Shown here: positions 44,740 through 53,198 of the stretch, in pieces
Numbering within the stretch: the first letter of the stretch is position 1
Layout: the number at the start of each line of letters is the position of its first letter
Assembly: GCF_016756615.1 (NCBI RefSeq)
Contig: NZ_AP023262.1
Location: forward strand, 5,581,501-5,645,500
DNA: 64,000 nucleotides
Direction of reading: 5' to 3'
DNA from: Mesorhizobium sp. L-8-3
GTDB taxonomy: Bacteria; Pseudomonadota; Alphaproteobacteria; Rhizobiales; Rhizobiaceae
The notes under the pieces: model-generated
The model's input: the letters and a program-made list of their open reading frames with translations, nothing else
What the model was told of the DNA's origin: nothing
The model's database searches: none
Program-made: the position numbers and the translations under genes

Positions 44740-44766
44740 AGCCTCGGCAGAAGGCAGCAGAGGCAT

Positions 44767-45693
44767 ATGTCAAACCAGATTATCGTGGTCGACCCGATTG
44801 AGCGGATTGATCTTCTCAAGAGCCTCGCGAGCGAAGTGCGTGTCCGCATCCTCGATCTGCTCAACCGAAAGGGTCCGCGAAACGTCAATCAGGTGGCTGA
44901 GGATTTAGGCCTCCCGCAATCTACGATCTCCGCGAACATCCAGGTGCTCGTGGATGCCGGCCTCATCCAGACAAAGTCCCAGCGGGCCAGGAAGGGCAGC
45001 CAGAAGGTTTGCTATTCCACGTTTTCTGAGTTGCTCATCGCCTTCAAGGACCGAAGCCCCGCCCAAGGCCGCGACGTGATCGAGGTGGCAATGCCCCTTG
45101 GACTGTACACGCGCTGCGAGATCTCGGCGCCCTGTGGCCTTTGCTCGAAGGATGGTGTGATAGGCCTTCTCGACGTGCCGGATACCTTCCTGGATCCCGA
45201 CCGGATGCGCGCCGGCTTATTGTGGTTCACGCGCGGCTTCGTCGAATATCAGTTTCCAAACAATGCAACGGTTGCCAAGGCAGCAATCGGCGCGCTGGAA
45301 TTGTCCCTCGAACTTTCGTCGGAAGTGCCCGGCACGTCGAAGAACTGGCCTTCCGACATCACCATCGCCATCAACGGGCGCGAAATCGACACATGGACCT
45401 CCCCTGCGGATTATGGCGACAAGCGAGGCGTCTATACGCCCGATTGGTGGAAGCTTGCAGGATCGCAGTATGGCAACCTCAAGCAGTGGCGCGTGACGCC
45501 GGCGGGAACCTACCGCGACGGCGAGAAAGTGTCCGACTGCTCGCTGCAAGACCTTCAACTGGAGGAGCACCGGTCAATCCGGATGCGCATCGGCGTCAAG
45601 GAGGATGCGCGCCATCCAGGCGGCCTGAACATATTCGGCAGCGGCTTCGGCAACCACAGCAAGGACATCGTGCTGCGCCTCGTCAAAGCCTGA
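44767..45693 (+). CDS. ArsR-type transcriptional regulator with large C-terminal domain
   Basis: The 308-residue protein has an N-terminal winged helix (about residues 12-90: LLKSLASEVRVRILDLL, VAEDLGLPQSTISANIQVL). A C-terminal domain of about 200 residues follows, much longer than in metal sensors of the family. It contains RCEISAPCGLC, a C-x5-C-x2-C group that could bind metal, and Trp-rich strands. Position before the GH51 gene and the shared TGTATC/GATACA sites suggest control of arabinose-containing glycan use; the C-terminal domain may bind a sugar. Repressor or activator action is not clear. Confidence 0.83.
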   Translation: MSNQIIVVDPIERIDLLKSLASEVRVRILDLLNRKGPRNVNQVAEDLGLPQSTISANIQVLVDAGLIQTKSQRARKGSQKVCYSTFSELLIAFKDRSPAQGRDVIEVAMPLGLYTRCEISAPCGLCSKDGVIGLLDVPDTFLDPDRMRAGLLWFTRGFVEYQFPNNATVAKAAIGALELSLELSSEVPGTSKNWPSDITIAINGREIDTWTSPADYGDKRGVYTPDWWKLAGSQYGNLKQWRVTPAGTYRDGEKVSDCSLQDLQLEEHRSIRMRIGVKEDARHPGGLNIFGSGFGNHSKDIVLRLVKA

Positions 45694-45731
45694 GGCAGCC
45701 AGTCTGAAATGGCCGTTTACAACATACTCTC

Positions 45732-45780
45732 TTGACGGAGGCTGATCCTGCGCGCCTAATGATTCCGTAATTCCGATACA
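45732..45780 (+). promoter_or_regulatory. Promoter and operator of the arabinofuranosidase gene
   Basis: TTGACG (45732) and CCTAAT (45755) with 17 bases between them form a plausible sigma-70 promoter. TGATTC, nine bases, GATACA (45760-45780) is a variant of the local operator and overlaps the -10 region, which suits repression. Confidence 0.55.
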
Positions 45781-45819
45781 AACCGGAAAGTCGGATGATA
45801 TCCCGACCTGGGAGGAGAC

Positions 45820-47325
45820 ATGAAGGCAAGGGTCACAGCAAGCGCGGCCTACACGGTCGCGGACATCGACAGGCGTCTCTACGGGTCCTTTCTCGAGCAC
45901 TTGGGACGCGCGGTTTACACCGGCATATACGAACCGGGTCATCCCCTTGCCGACGACCAGGGCATGCGCCAGGACGTGATCGACCTCGTCCGCTCCCTGG
46001 ACACACCGATCTGCCGCTATCCGGGTGGGAACTTCGTGTCGGCCTACAATTGGGAGGACGGCATCGGCCCCAAGGAAGGAAGGCCGAAGCGCCTCGACCT
46101 TGCCTGGCATACAACCGAGAGCAACCAGGTGGGCATACATGAATTCGCTGACTGGGCGGAGAAGGCCGGCACCGAGATGATGCTTGCCGTCAATCTCGGT
46201 TCGCGCGGGCTCGACGCCGCGCGGGCCTTCGTCGAGTATGTCAATCATCCGGGTGGCAGCTACTGGTCCGACCTTCGGGCAAAGAACGGCCGCCGCGATC
46301 CCTGGAACTGCCGGCTCTGGTGCCTGGGCAACGAGATGGACGGTCCATGGCAGATCGGCCACAAGTCAGCGGCCGAGTACGGCCACTTGGCCAACGAGAC
46401 GGCGAAGGCGCTTCGTGGCTTCGATCCGACCCTTGAACTGGTTGTCTGCGGATCGTCGCATTCCAACATGCCATCCTATCCGCAATGGGAGGCTACCGTA
46501 CTCGAGGCGACGTACGACCAGATCGACTACATCTCGCTCCACATGTATTTCGAGAACTACGAGAAGAACACAGCGGAGTTTCTTGCACTGCCGGAGAAGC
46601 TTGACCGTTACATCGGCACCGTCTCCGGCATCATCGACTATGTGAAGGCCAAGTCCCGGTCGAAACGAGACGTCAAAATCTCGTTCGACGAATGGAACGT
46701 CTGGTACCACGAACGCAAGCAGGACGCGGAGCGGATGAAGACCTGGGGTTGGCCCGAGGCACCTCGGCTGCTCGAGGATATTTACAACTTCGAAGACGTT
46801 CTTCAGGTCGGGTGCATCATCAATACGTTCATCCGCCGGTCGGACGTCGTGCGGATCGCATGCATCGCCCAACTGGTGAACGTGATCGCGCCAATCATGA
46901 CCGAACCGGGTGGCGAGGCATGGCGGCAGACGATCTACTGGCCGTTCATGCTGGCGTCGAAGAACGGCCGCGGCACGGCGCTGCAACTTGCCGTCGAAGT
47001 GCCGACCTACAGCGCTGCCGCAGCCGACCGGGTGCCCTGGCTCGACATTGCGGGAGTCCACGACGCCAATGCCGGCACGCTGACCTTCTTCGCCGTAAAC
47101 CGGCACGGATCCGAAGCGATGGAGGCCGACCTTTCGCTTGAGGGCTTTGCTGCGAAGTCAGTCGAGCACACGATCATCCGTCACGACGATTTGGAAGCCC
47201 GGAACACCAGGGACGCGCCTGAGACGGTCGTCCCCGCAAGAGGCAATGGGGCCGTGCTTGGCGGCAAAGGCCTGACCCTGACACTGCCGCCATACTCCTA
47301 CTCCATGGTGCGGGTGGCACTCTGA
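45820..47325 (+). CDS. abfA: Alpha-L-arabinofuranosidase, glycoside hydrolase family 51
   Basis: The 501-residue protein is full-length for bacterial GH51. YGSFLEHLGRAVYTGIYEPG and CRYPGGNFVSAYNWEDG are family signatures. The acid/base is Glu172 in WCLGNEMDG and the nucleophile is Glu291 in ISFDEWNVW. There is no signal peptide, so it acts in the cytoplasm on imported arabino-oligosaccharides, releasing L-arabinose. The regulator gene precedes it and a MalEFG-type importer follows, forming an uptake-and-cleavage set. Confidence 0.94.
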   Translation: MKARVTASAAYTVADIDRRLYGSFLEHLGRAVYTGIYEPGHPLADDQGMRQDVIDLVRSLDTPICRYPGGNFVSAYNWEDGIGPKEGRPKRLDLAWHTTESNQVGIHEFADWAEKAGTEMMLAVNLGSRGLDAARAFVEYVNHPGGSYWSDLRAKNGRRDPWNCRLWCLGNEMDGPWQIGHKSAAEYGHLANETAKALRGFDPTLELVVCGSSHSNMPSYPQWEATVLEATYDQIDYISLHMYFENYEKNTAEFLALPEKLDRYIGTVSGIIDYVKAKSRSKRDVKISFDEWNVWYHERKQDAERMKTWGWPEAPRLLEDIYNFEDVLQVGCIINTFIRRSDVVRIACIAQLVNVIAPIMTEPGGEAWRQTIYWPFMLASKNGRGTALQLAVEVPTYSAAAADRVPWLDIAGVHDANAGTLTFFAVNRHGSEAMEADLSLEGFAAKSVEHTIIRHDDLEARNTRDAPETVVPARGNGAVLGGKGLTLTLPPYSYSMVRVAL

Positions 47326-47352
47326 TCAGAGTGTATCTGAATTTCCGATACA
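47318..47352 (+). promoter_or_regulatory. Palindrome and operator between abfA and the binding-protein gene
   Basis: CACTCTGATCAGAGTG (47318-47333) is a perfect 16-bp palindrome containing the abfA stop codon. It overlaps TGTATC, nine bases, GATACA (47332-47352), the third operator copy of this region. A possible promoter lies just after it (TTGCAC at 47367, TAGGAT at 47389). Confidence 0.6.
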
Positions 47353-47444
47353 TACCAATCAATCCGTTGCACCAATCGCACTTTGATGTAGGATAGCGGC
47401 CAGGTTCAAGCGGGCTCAGAACCGTGCAACTGGGAGGAAGGAAG

Positions 47445-48719
47445 ATGAATTTTCACAGGTTGGCGACGACCGCCTTGGTTGCGGCCGGCAGTCTCTGGGT
47501 CGGCGCTGTCCAAGCCGAAGAGACCGTCGTGTGGTGGGATTTCCTGGGCGGCGGCGACGGCGTCCGCATGAAGCAGATGATCACGGATTTCAACGCCGCA
47601 CATGCAGGCAACGTCAAGATCGACGCGACGACGCTGGAATGGGGCACGCCTTTCTATGCGAAGGTGCAGACCTCGGCGGCGGTAGGCGAGGCGCCCGACG
47701 TGATGACCTATCACGCCAGTCGTATCCCGCTTGCGGTGAGTCAGGGCATCCTGGACGAGATCACCGCCGACGACCTCGCCAAGATGGGCGTGTCGTCGTC
47801 GGACTTCGCTTCGGCCACATGGGATGCAGTGACGGTCGACGGCAAGCAATATGCCGTGCCGCTCGATACGCATCCAATCGTCCTCTACTACAACCGTGAT
47901 CTCCTGAAGAAAGCCGGTGTGCTCGGCGACGACGGCAGGCCGAAAGGCATGGGTAGCAGAGACGAGTTCACGGCAACCTTGCAGGCGCTCAAGGATGCCG
48001 GGGTCGAGTTCCCACTGGGCAGCGTGACCGCGGACGGCAACTTCATGTTCCGCACTGTTTATTCGCTGATGTGCCAGCAGGGCGGCGAGCTGATGACGAA
48101 CGGCAAGTTCCTGACGGGCGACAATGGCGACAAACTGAAGAACGCGCTTGCAGTGCTTCAGGATTGGACGAAGGCCGGGCTGCAGTCGACTTACACGGAT
48201 TATCCCGCCACGGTCGCACTGTTCACATCCGGCAAGGCAGCGATGATGATCAACGGCGTTTGGGAGGTCCCAACAATGACCGACCTCGCCAAGCAGGGCA
48301 AACTGTTCGACTGGGGCGCGGTTGAGATCCCCGTGGTGTTCGACAAACCCTGCACCTATGCCGACAGCCACACTTTCGCGATCCCGAAAAACCAAGGCAA
48401 GGAAATGAGCGCCGAGAAGCGGGCTGCGGTGCTCGAGGTGATCTCGTGGATAGACAAGCACTCGCTGTTCTGGGCCACCGCCGGGCACATCCCGGCATAC
48501 AAGCCGGTCACGGATTCGGCCGAATACAAGGCCATGGAGCCGAACGCGACCTATTCGACGCTGACCAGCAACCTGATCTTTGACCCCAAGTCGCCGCTTG
48601 CCGGCATCGCGGGGCCGATCTTTGATGTGATGTCCAACCACTTCGTGCCTACCTTGAACGGAGAGATGGACCCGGCTGACGCCGTTACGTCGATCACGGA
48701 AGAGTTGAACAACATGTAG
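47445..48719 (+). CDS. Sugar ABC transporter substrate-binding protein (family 1, MalE-like)
   Basis: ATG at 47445 has GGGAGGAAGG upstream and gives 424 residues with a signal peptide (cut after AVQA, about residue 24). The mature protein shows the family 1 extracellular solute-binding layout: VVWWDFLGGGDG, VGEAPDVMTYHA, TSGKAAMMINGVWE. Two permease genes follow. With the GH51 enzyme upstream it probably binds arabino-oligosaccharides or a related glycoside. Confidence 0.9.
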   Translation: MNFHRLATTALVAAGSLWVGAVQAEETVVWWDFLGGGDGVRMKQMITDFNAAHAGNVKIDATTLEWGTPFYAKVQTSAAVGEAPDVMTYHASRIPLAVSQGILDEITADDLAKMGVSSSDFASATWDAVTVDGKQYAVPLDTHPIVLYYNRDLLKKAGVLGDDGRPKGMGSRDEFTATLQALKDAGVEFPLGSVTADGNFMFRTVYSLMCQQGGELMTNGKFLTGDNGDKLKNALAVLQDWTKAGLQSTYTDYPATVALFTSGKAAMMINGVWEVPTMTDLAKQGKLFDWGAVEIPVVFDKPCTYADSHTFAIPKNQGKEMSAEKRAAVLEVISWIDKHSLFWATAGHIPAYKPVTDSAEYKAMEPNATYSTLTSNLIFDPKSPLAGIAGPIFDVMSNHFVPTLNGEMDPADAVTSITEELNNM

Positions 48720-48781
48720 CCCCCTTTCGGCGACTCGGAGCCACCCATGATCCGGTGGCTCCGCTCCTTCGAGTAGAGTCC

Positions 48782-49666
48782 ATGCTCCACAACAAGCGGA
48801 AGGACGTACTGGTCGCGCTGACTTTGATCGCTCCCTTCGTCGCGATCTACGCGCTCGCCTTCGTCTATCCGACCCTCCAGATGTTCCGTATCTCCTTCAC
48901 CGACGCACCGCTGATCGGCGAGGGCAAATTGGTCTGGTTCGACAACTACTTGCGGCTGACCAACGACCCGATGTTCCGAAGGGCGGCATGGAACACCGCC
49001 TACTTCGTGCTGATGACCGTCGCGCCCGGGACCATCATCGCCCTGATGATCGCGCTCGGGGTATCGCGACTGAAGGGGCGGTTCCAGGCAATGATTCTGG
49101 CGTTGTTCTTTTTGCCCTACATCCTGCCCGTGTCGGTGGTCTACCTGATCTGGGACTGGACGCTCAACTTCCAGTTCGGCATTGCCATGCACATGCTCGA
49201 TTGGCTCGGTATCCAGCGGGTACCGGTCTTCAAATCGCGCATCTGGTTCATGCCAGCGGTGGCCTGGGTGACGATCTGGTGGACGGCCGGCTTTTCCATC
49301 CTGCTGTTCCTGGCCGGACTGCGTGCCATTCCGGCCGATATCTATGAAGCGGCAGCACTCGACAATGCGACGCGCTGGACGACGTTCCGACGGATCACCT
49401 GGCCGCTGCTATGGCCCGTCACTTCGCTGGTTTTCACCATCCAGCTCATCCTCCAGCTGAAGATCTTCGACCAAGTCTACCTGTTCTCGGTCGGTGGGCG
49501 CCCGAACGACAACATGGTGTTCGTCTACTACGTCTTCCAGCGCGCTTTCCAGCAGAACCAGGGCGGCCGCGCAGCGGCTGTCGCGGTGACGCTGTTCGTC
49601 CTCGTTGTCGTGGTCTCGGTGCTGCAGTTCCAGCTCCTGCGCCTCGCGGACGGACGCCGCGCATGA
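48782..49666 (+). CDS. Sugar ABC transporter permease (MalF-like)
   Basis: The 294-residue protein has six membrane helices, beginning VLVALTLIAPFVAIYALAF. It has the EAA loop (DIYEAAALDNATRWTTFRRITWPLL, seen as YEAAALDNATRW) through which it meets the ATPase. Its stop overlaps the next permease start (ATGA). It is the partner of the MalG-like protein and the upstream binding protein. Confidence 0.9.
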   Translation: MLHNKRKDVLVALTLIAPFVAIYALAFVYPTLQMFRISFTDAPLIGEGKLVWFDNYLRLTNDPMFRRAAWNTAYFVLMTVAPGTIIALMIALGVSRLKGRFQAMILALFFLPYILPVSVVYLIWDWTLNFQFGIAMHMLDWLGIQRVPVFKSRIWFMPAVAWVTIWWTAGFSILLFLAGLRAIPADIYEAAALDNATRWTTFRRITWPLLWPVTSLVFTIQLILQLKIFDQVYLFSVGGRPNDNMVFVYYVFQRAFQQNQGGRAAAVAVTLFVLVVVVSVLQFQLLRLADGRRA

Positions 49667-50505
49667 CAGGAGCTGTCGCGCAACGCTGGAGTTTTTGGGG
49701 CGGACTGCTCACCGCGCTGACAGCGATCTCTGCCGTCGTCTGGGCATTCCCGCTTTACTGGGGCGTGGTCTCGTCGTTGAAGCCGGAAGACGAGGTTGTG
49801 CGGCCCTTCATCGAACTCTGGCCGGAGACACTCACCTTCCAGCATTACATCTTTGCGCTGACTTCCACGCAGATCGGGCTCTGGTATCTGAACTCCGTGG
49901 TGGTCGCGGTCGGTGTAACGGCGATCTGCGTGTTCACGTCGATGCTGTGTGGCTACGCGATCTCGCAGCTGCGATTCCCAGGGCGGACCGCGCTATGGTT
50001 GCTGATCCTGGGATCCTTCATGGTTCCGATCCAGGCATTGATCATCAATCACTTCAAGCTGGTCGCTGATCTGGGACTTCTGAACACTTGGGCTGGAACA
50101 ATGCTGCCGCAGCTCATCCATCCTGTAATCGTCATCGTCTACAAGCAGTTCTTCGACCAGGTGCCGCGAGACTTCCGTGAAGCGGCGGTGATGGACAATG
50201 CTTCGGAGTTCGCGATCCTGTTCAGGGTCTACATGCCCATGAACTGGGGCGTGACGACCGCACTGTCGATCGTTTGCTTCATCTGGACCTGGAACGCTTT
50301 CCTATGGCCGTTCCTCGCCATCACGCGGACCGAGATGATGACGGTGACCGTAGGCATCACGCAGGTCAACGACGCCTTCGGTATCTACTACGCCCGCCAG
50401 TTGTCGGCGGCGGTCCTGGCCGGTCTTCCAGTAGCGCTGGCATACCTGCTCTTTCAGCGGCGCGTGACCGAAGCGATTACCCTGTCGGCCGGGATCAAGG
50501 GCTGA
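49663..50505 (+). CDS. Sugar ABC transporter permease (MalG-like)
   Basis: ATG at 49663 overlaps the stop of the first permease and gives 280 residues with six membrane helices. The EAA loop is VPRDFREAAVMDNASEF. The C-terminus ITLSAGIKG is typical of MalG-type permeases. No ATPase gene follows on this strand; the convergent MsmK/UgpC-like ATPase gene 63 bases away is the likely energy source. Confidence 0.9.
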   Translation: MTGAVAQRWSFWGGLLTALTAISAVVWAFPLYWGVVSSLKPEDEVVRPFIELWPETLTFQHYIFALTSTQIGLWYLNSVVVAVGVTAICVFTSMLCGYAISQLRFPGRTALWLLILGSFMVPIQALIINHFKLVADLGLLNTWAGTMLPQLIHPVIVIVYKQFFDQVPRDFREAAVMDNASEFAILFRVYMPMNWGVTTALSIVCFIWTWNAFLWPFLAITRTEMMTVTVGITQVNDAFGIYYARQLSAAVLAGLPVALAYLLFQRRVTEAITLSAGIKG

Positions 50506-50568
50506 TCTCAAGGTCGCAGCTTCGAGGTCGGGCCGGTCGACGAACCCGCCTGGGCCGCCGATCCGCCG

Positions 50569-51642
50569 TTATTGCGCGTGCCAAGCCCATCCGTCGTTGC
50601 CGAAGAGATGGAGCGCCGAGGGATCGAATTGCAGACGGACGGTGTCGCCCGGGCGAAGCGCCGAGACACCGCGGTCCTGTGCGATGACCTGGATGCCGTC
50701 CTGCAACCGTACATAGACGAGTGTTCGTTCGCCGAGCCGCTCCACCACAACGACTGTGCCCGACGTCTGCCCGCCTTCGGTCACCACCGTCAGTGCCTCC
50801 GGACGAACGCCGAGGTCGAACGCCCCGGTTTCTGCCGGAGCCCTCGACAACGGGACCAACGCTCCGTCGCCGAGCCGCACCTGCACGCGGTCGCCGGAGC
50901 CCGACAGCGTCACCGGCAGGAAGTTCATCGCCGGCGAACCGACGAAGCCCGCGACGAAGCGCGAAGCCGGCCTTTGATAGACCTCCATCGGGGTGCCGAT
51001 CTGCTCGATCCGGCAGTTGTTCAGGATGACAATGCGGTCGGCGAGCGTCATCGCCTCGATTTGGTCATGCGTCACGTAGATCATCGTCGACCTTAGGCGC
51101 TGATGGAGTTCGGCAAGCTCGACCCGCGTTCTTGCCCGCAGCGCGGCGTCGAGATTGGACAGCGGCTCGTCAAACAGGAACGCCTTCGGCTCCTTTACGA
51201 TCGCGCGCCCGATTGCGACCCGCTGGCGCTGCCCGCCCGACAGTTGTGACGGCCGCCGCTGCAGCAACGCTTCCATTTCCAGCATTCTCGACGCATGCGC
51301 GATCCGCCGCTTGATCACGTCGGCAGGGACGCCGATGTTTTTCAGCCCAAAGGCCATGTTTTCAGCAACCGTCATATGGGGATAAAGCGCGTAGTTCTGA
51401 AAGACCATCGCCACATTCCGCTTGCCGGGCGGCAGTGTCTCCGAGCGGACGCCGTCGATCGTCAGGGAGCCGCCGTCGATCGTTTCCAGTCCCGCTATCA
51501 TGCGCAGAAGCGTCGTTTTGCCGGAGCCGGAAGGCCCCAGGAACACGACCAGCTCGCCGGAGGCTATTTGCAGGCTGACATCGCGGATGACGTCCACCGA
51601 GCCAAAGCGCTTCCAGGCACGTTCGAGCGAAATCTCGGCCAT
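50569..51642 (-). CDS. Sugar ABC transporter ATP-binding protein (UgpC/MsmK-like)
   Basis: ATG at 51642 is correctly spaced from GGAGGAGG and gives 357 residues. The motifs are Walker A GPSGSGKTT (about 37-45), Q-loop VFQNYALYPHM, signature LSGGQRQR, Walker B AFLFDEPLSNLDA and H-loop YVTHDQ, followed by a C-terminal TOBE/MalK-like regulatory domain (PASRFVAGFVGSPAMNFL). It lies tail-to-tail with the MalG-like gene and probably powers that importer. Confidence 0.93.
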   Translation of the reverse strand: MAEISLERAWKRFGSVDVIRDVSLQIASGELVVFLGPSGSGKTTLLRMIAGLETIDGGSLTIDGVRSETLPPGKRNVAMVFQNYALYPHMTVAENMAFGLKNIGVPADVIKRRIAHASRMLEMEALLQRRPSQLSGGQRQRVAIGRAIVKEPKAFLFDEPLSNLDAALRARTRVELAELHQRLRSTMIYVTHDQIEAMTLADRIVILNNCRIEQIGTPMEVYQRPASRFVAGFVGSPAMNFLPVTLSGSGDRVQVRLGDGALVPLSRAPAETGAFDLGVRPEALTVVTEGGQTSGTVVVVERLGERTLVYVRLQDGIQVIAQDRGVSALRPGDTVRLQFDPSALHLFGNDGWAWHAQ

Positions 51643-51665
51643 GTTCATCCTCCTCCGCTGTGTTC

Positions 51666-51694
51666 CATATTTTCGGATAGACATCCGATGTCAA
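51666..51694 (-). promoter_or_regulatory. Promoter with internal palindrome before the ATPase gene
   Basis: Reading the minus strand, TTGACA (51694-51689) and AATATG (51671-51666) are 17 bases apart. Between them lies the inverted repeat TCGGAT, four bases, ATCCGA (51673-51688), a possible operator. Confidence 0.45.
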
Positions 51695-51907
51695 GGATGT
51701 TTACGCAGCCGGTGCGGAGCGTTTCCAACCGATGTCGATCTCCATCTTCGGTCCAGCCCCCGGCAGCCTGCTTGACGGCTCGACAAGTTGCCGGCGTATG
51801 CGGTCGTCGCAGGTCGTGGTCGAGCAACTCAGCCATTCGGCTTTCGCCCTCACGGATCCGGGCGTGCGGATTTCCCGCACCCGGCTCTTCCCGAGGGTGA
51901 CCCGCGT

Positions 51908-52969
51908 CTAACGCCGGCGGGTGCTCTCGCGGGCCTGCAACTCGAAGCCCAGATCCAGGACTGGTGCGGTCACCTCGTTGCCTGCGAGCCGGTCGAGCGC
52001 CATCCGCATCGAGCGGTGTCCGATCTCGTAGCGCGGCGTACGCACGCTGGTAAGCGTGGGAAAGGCGACCCGCATCATGTCGAGATCGTTGAACCCGCAG
52101 ATACCCATCCGGCGCGGAACGGCGATCGCAGCGCGATGGCATTCGAAAAGCACGCCGAGAGCGAGATCGTCATTGTTGCAGAAGACGGCGTCGATATCCG
52201 GCACCCGGGCCAGCGCATCGGCCAGCAACTGCCCGCCCAGCGACACGCTCGACGGTGTCGGCGTCGTGGTCACCAGACGCGGATCGAACAGGCCGGCCTC
52301 CTCCATGGCGTCGCGATAGCCGGCCAGCCGCCGCTGCGAACGCGGGTCCATGCGCGCACCGATGAAACCGATGCGGCGGTATCCGGCCTCGAGGAGGTGG
52401 ACGGTCGCCTCCCTGCCGGCGTCGAAATGGGAGAAGCCGACCAGCATGTCGACCGGATCGGTGGCCGTCTCCATGATCTGGACCACCGGACACCCCGCAG
52501 TCCGCAAGAGTTTCCTCGTCACATCGGTCTGGTCGATGCCAGCCACGATGAGGGCCGCCGGGCGCTGGCCGAGGAAGACCTTCACCAGCCGCTCCTCCTC
52601 GAGCGGAGAATAGTGCGTATTGCCCATCTGGATCTGGAGCCGGCTGCTGCCCAGTTCGTCATAGATGCCCCGCACCACGTCGGCGAAGACGACATTAGTC
52701 AGCGATGGAACGAGCACGCCCACCACATCCGCCCGGGATGACGCCAAGGCCCGCGCATTGGGATCAGGCACATATCCCAGCGTGGTGACGGCGGCATCTA
52801 TCTGCGCGCGCAGCTCGGCCGACACCCGTGATGGATCGCGCAACGCCCGCGACACCGTGATGGCCGCTACTCCGGCAAGCCCCGCGACGTCGGCAATGGT
52901 CGGACGGCCACCACCCCGCCGGCTCGCCCGCTCGGTCCGCCCCTGTTCGCTTACGATGTCGTCAGCCAA
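51908..52969 (-). CDS. LacI-family transcriptional regulator
   Basis: TTG at 52969 has AAGGAG six bases upstream and overlaps the end of the tautomerase-like gene, giving 353 residues; upstream in-frame starts give a leader unlike LacI proteins. The helix-turn-helix is TIADVAGLAGVAAITVSRAL (about 24-43), followed by the periplasmic-binding-like sensor domain (VGVLVPSLTNVVFADVVRGI, CNNDDLALGVLFE, CGFNDLDMM). It most likely binds the TAGCGCTA-centred operators of its own operon and the divergent importer. This is the GntR/IdnR-like branch by context; the inducer is unknown. Confidence 0.88.
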   Translation of the reverse strand: MADDIVSEQGRTERASRRGGGRPTIADVAGLAGVAAITVSRALRDPSRVSAELRAQIDAAVTTLGYVPDPNARALASSRADVVGVLVPSLTNVVFADVVRGIYDELGSSRLQIQMGNTHYSPLEEERLVKVFLGQRPAALIVAGIDQTDVTRKLLRTAGCPVVQIMETATDPVDMLVGFSHFDAGREATVHLLEAGYRRIGFIGARMDPRSQRRLAGYRDAMEEAGLFDPRLVTTTPTPSSVSLGGQLLADALARVPDIDAVFCNNDDLALGVLFECHRAAIAVPRRMGICGFNDLDMMRVAFPTLTSVRTPRYEIGHRSMRMALDRLAGNEVTAPVLDLGFELQARESTRRR

Positions 52970-53183
52970 TAAGAACTCCTTGGAGCGGCACACACCTCGA
53001 TGGAACCGCCGCTGCCCTATCTCCTGGCCAGAGCATCGGACCCGGCCCGAACTCGATCTCCAGTTCCGGCAGCCCGGTCGCCTCGGCAATGGCACCAGCC
53101 AACTTGGCGCCGACGCCGGCCTTCCTTCCCGCCGGGTCGGGGTGCAGGACTTCGCAAACAATGGCGATGCGCACAAACGGCAT
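52962..53183 (-). CDS. Small tautomerase-like protein
   Basis: The 73-residue protein is preceded by GGGAGG five bases before its ATG. It starts MPFVRIAIV, with Pro right after Met as in 4-oxalocrotonate tautomerases, followed by an amphipathic helix and the strand ELEIEFGPG. The C-terminal tail is longer than usual. It lies between the SMP-30 and LacI genes, 15 bases and minus 8 bases away, so it is part of that operon. The family call is tentative. Confidence 0.5.
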   Translation of the reverse strand: MPFVRIAIVCEVLHPDPAGRKAGVGAKLAGAIAEATGLPELEIEFGPGPMLWPGDRAAAVPSRCVPLQGVLIG

Positions 53184-53198
53184 TGCCGCCTCCCGGCC

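Larger units (their letters stand above)
44311..44766. other. Intergenic region before the ArsR-type regulator
   Basis: This 456-bp stretch holds the hairpin at 44354 and the operator at 44715. The middle (about 44400-44700) has open frames on both strands, but none with a ribosome site or recognisable product. Decayed sequence is possible. Confidence 0.35.

Noticed and set aside
44400..44766. Possible small genes or transposon remnant in the gap before the ArsR-type regulator
   Set aside because: Open frames exist on both strands, but none has a ribosome site, inverted ends or recognisable product.
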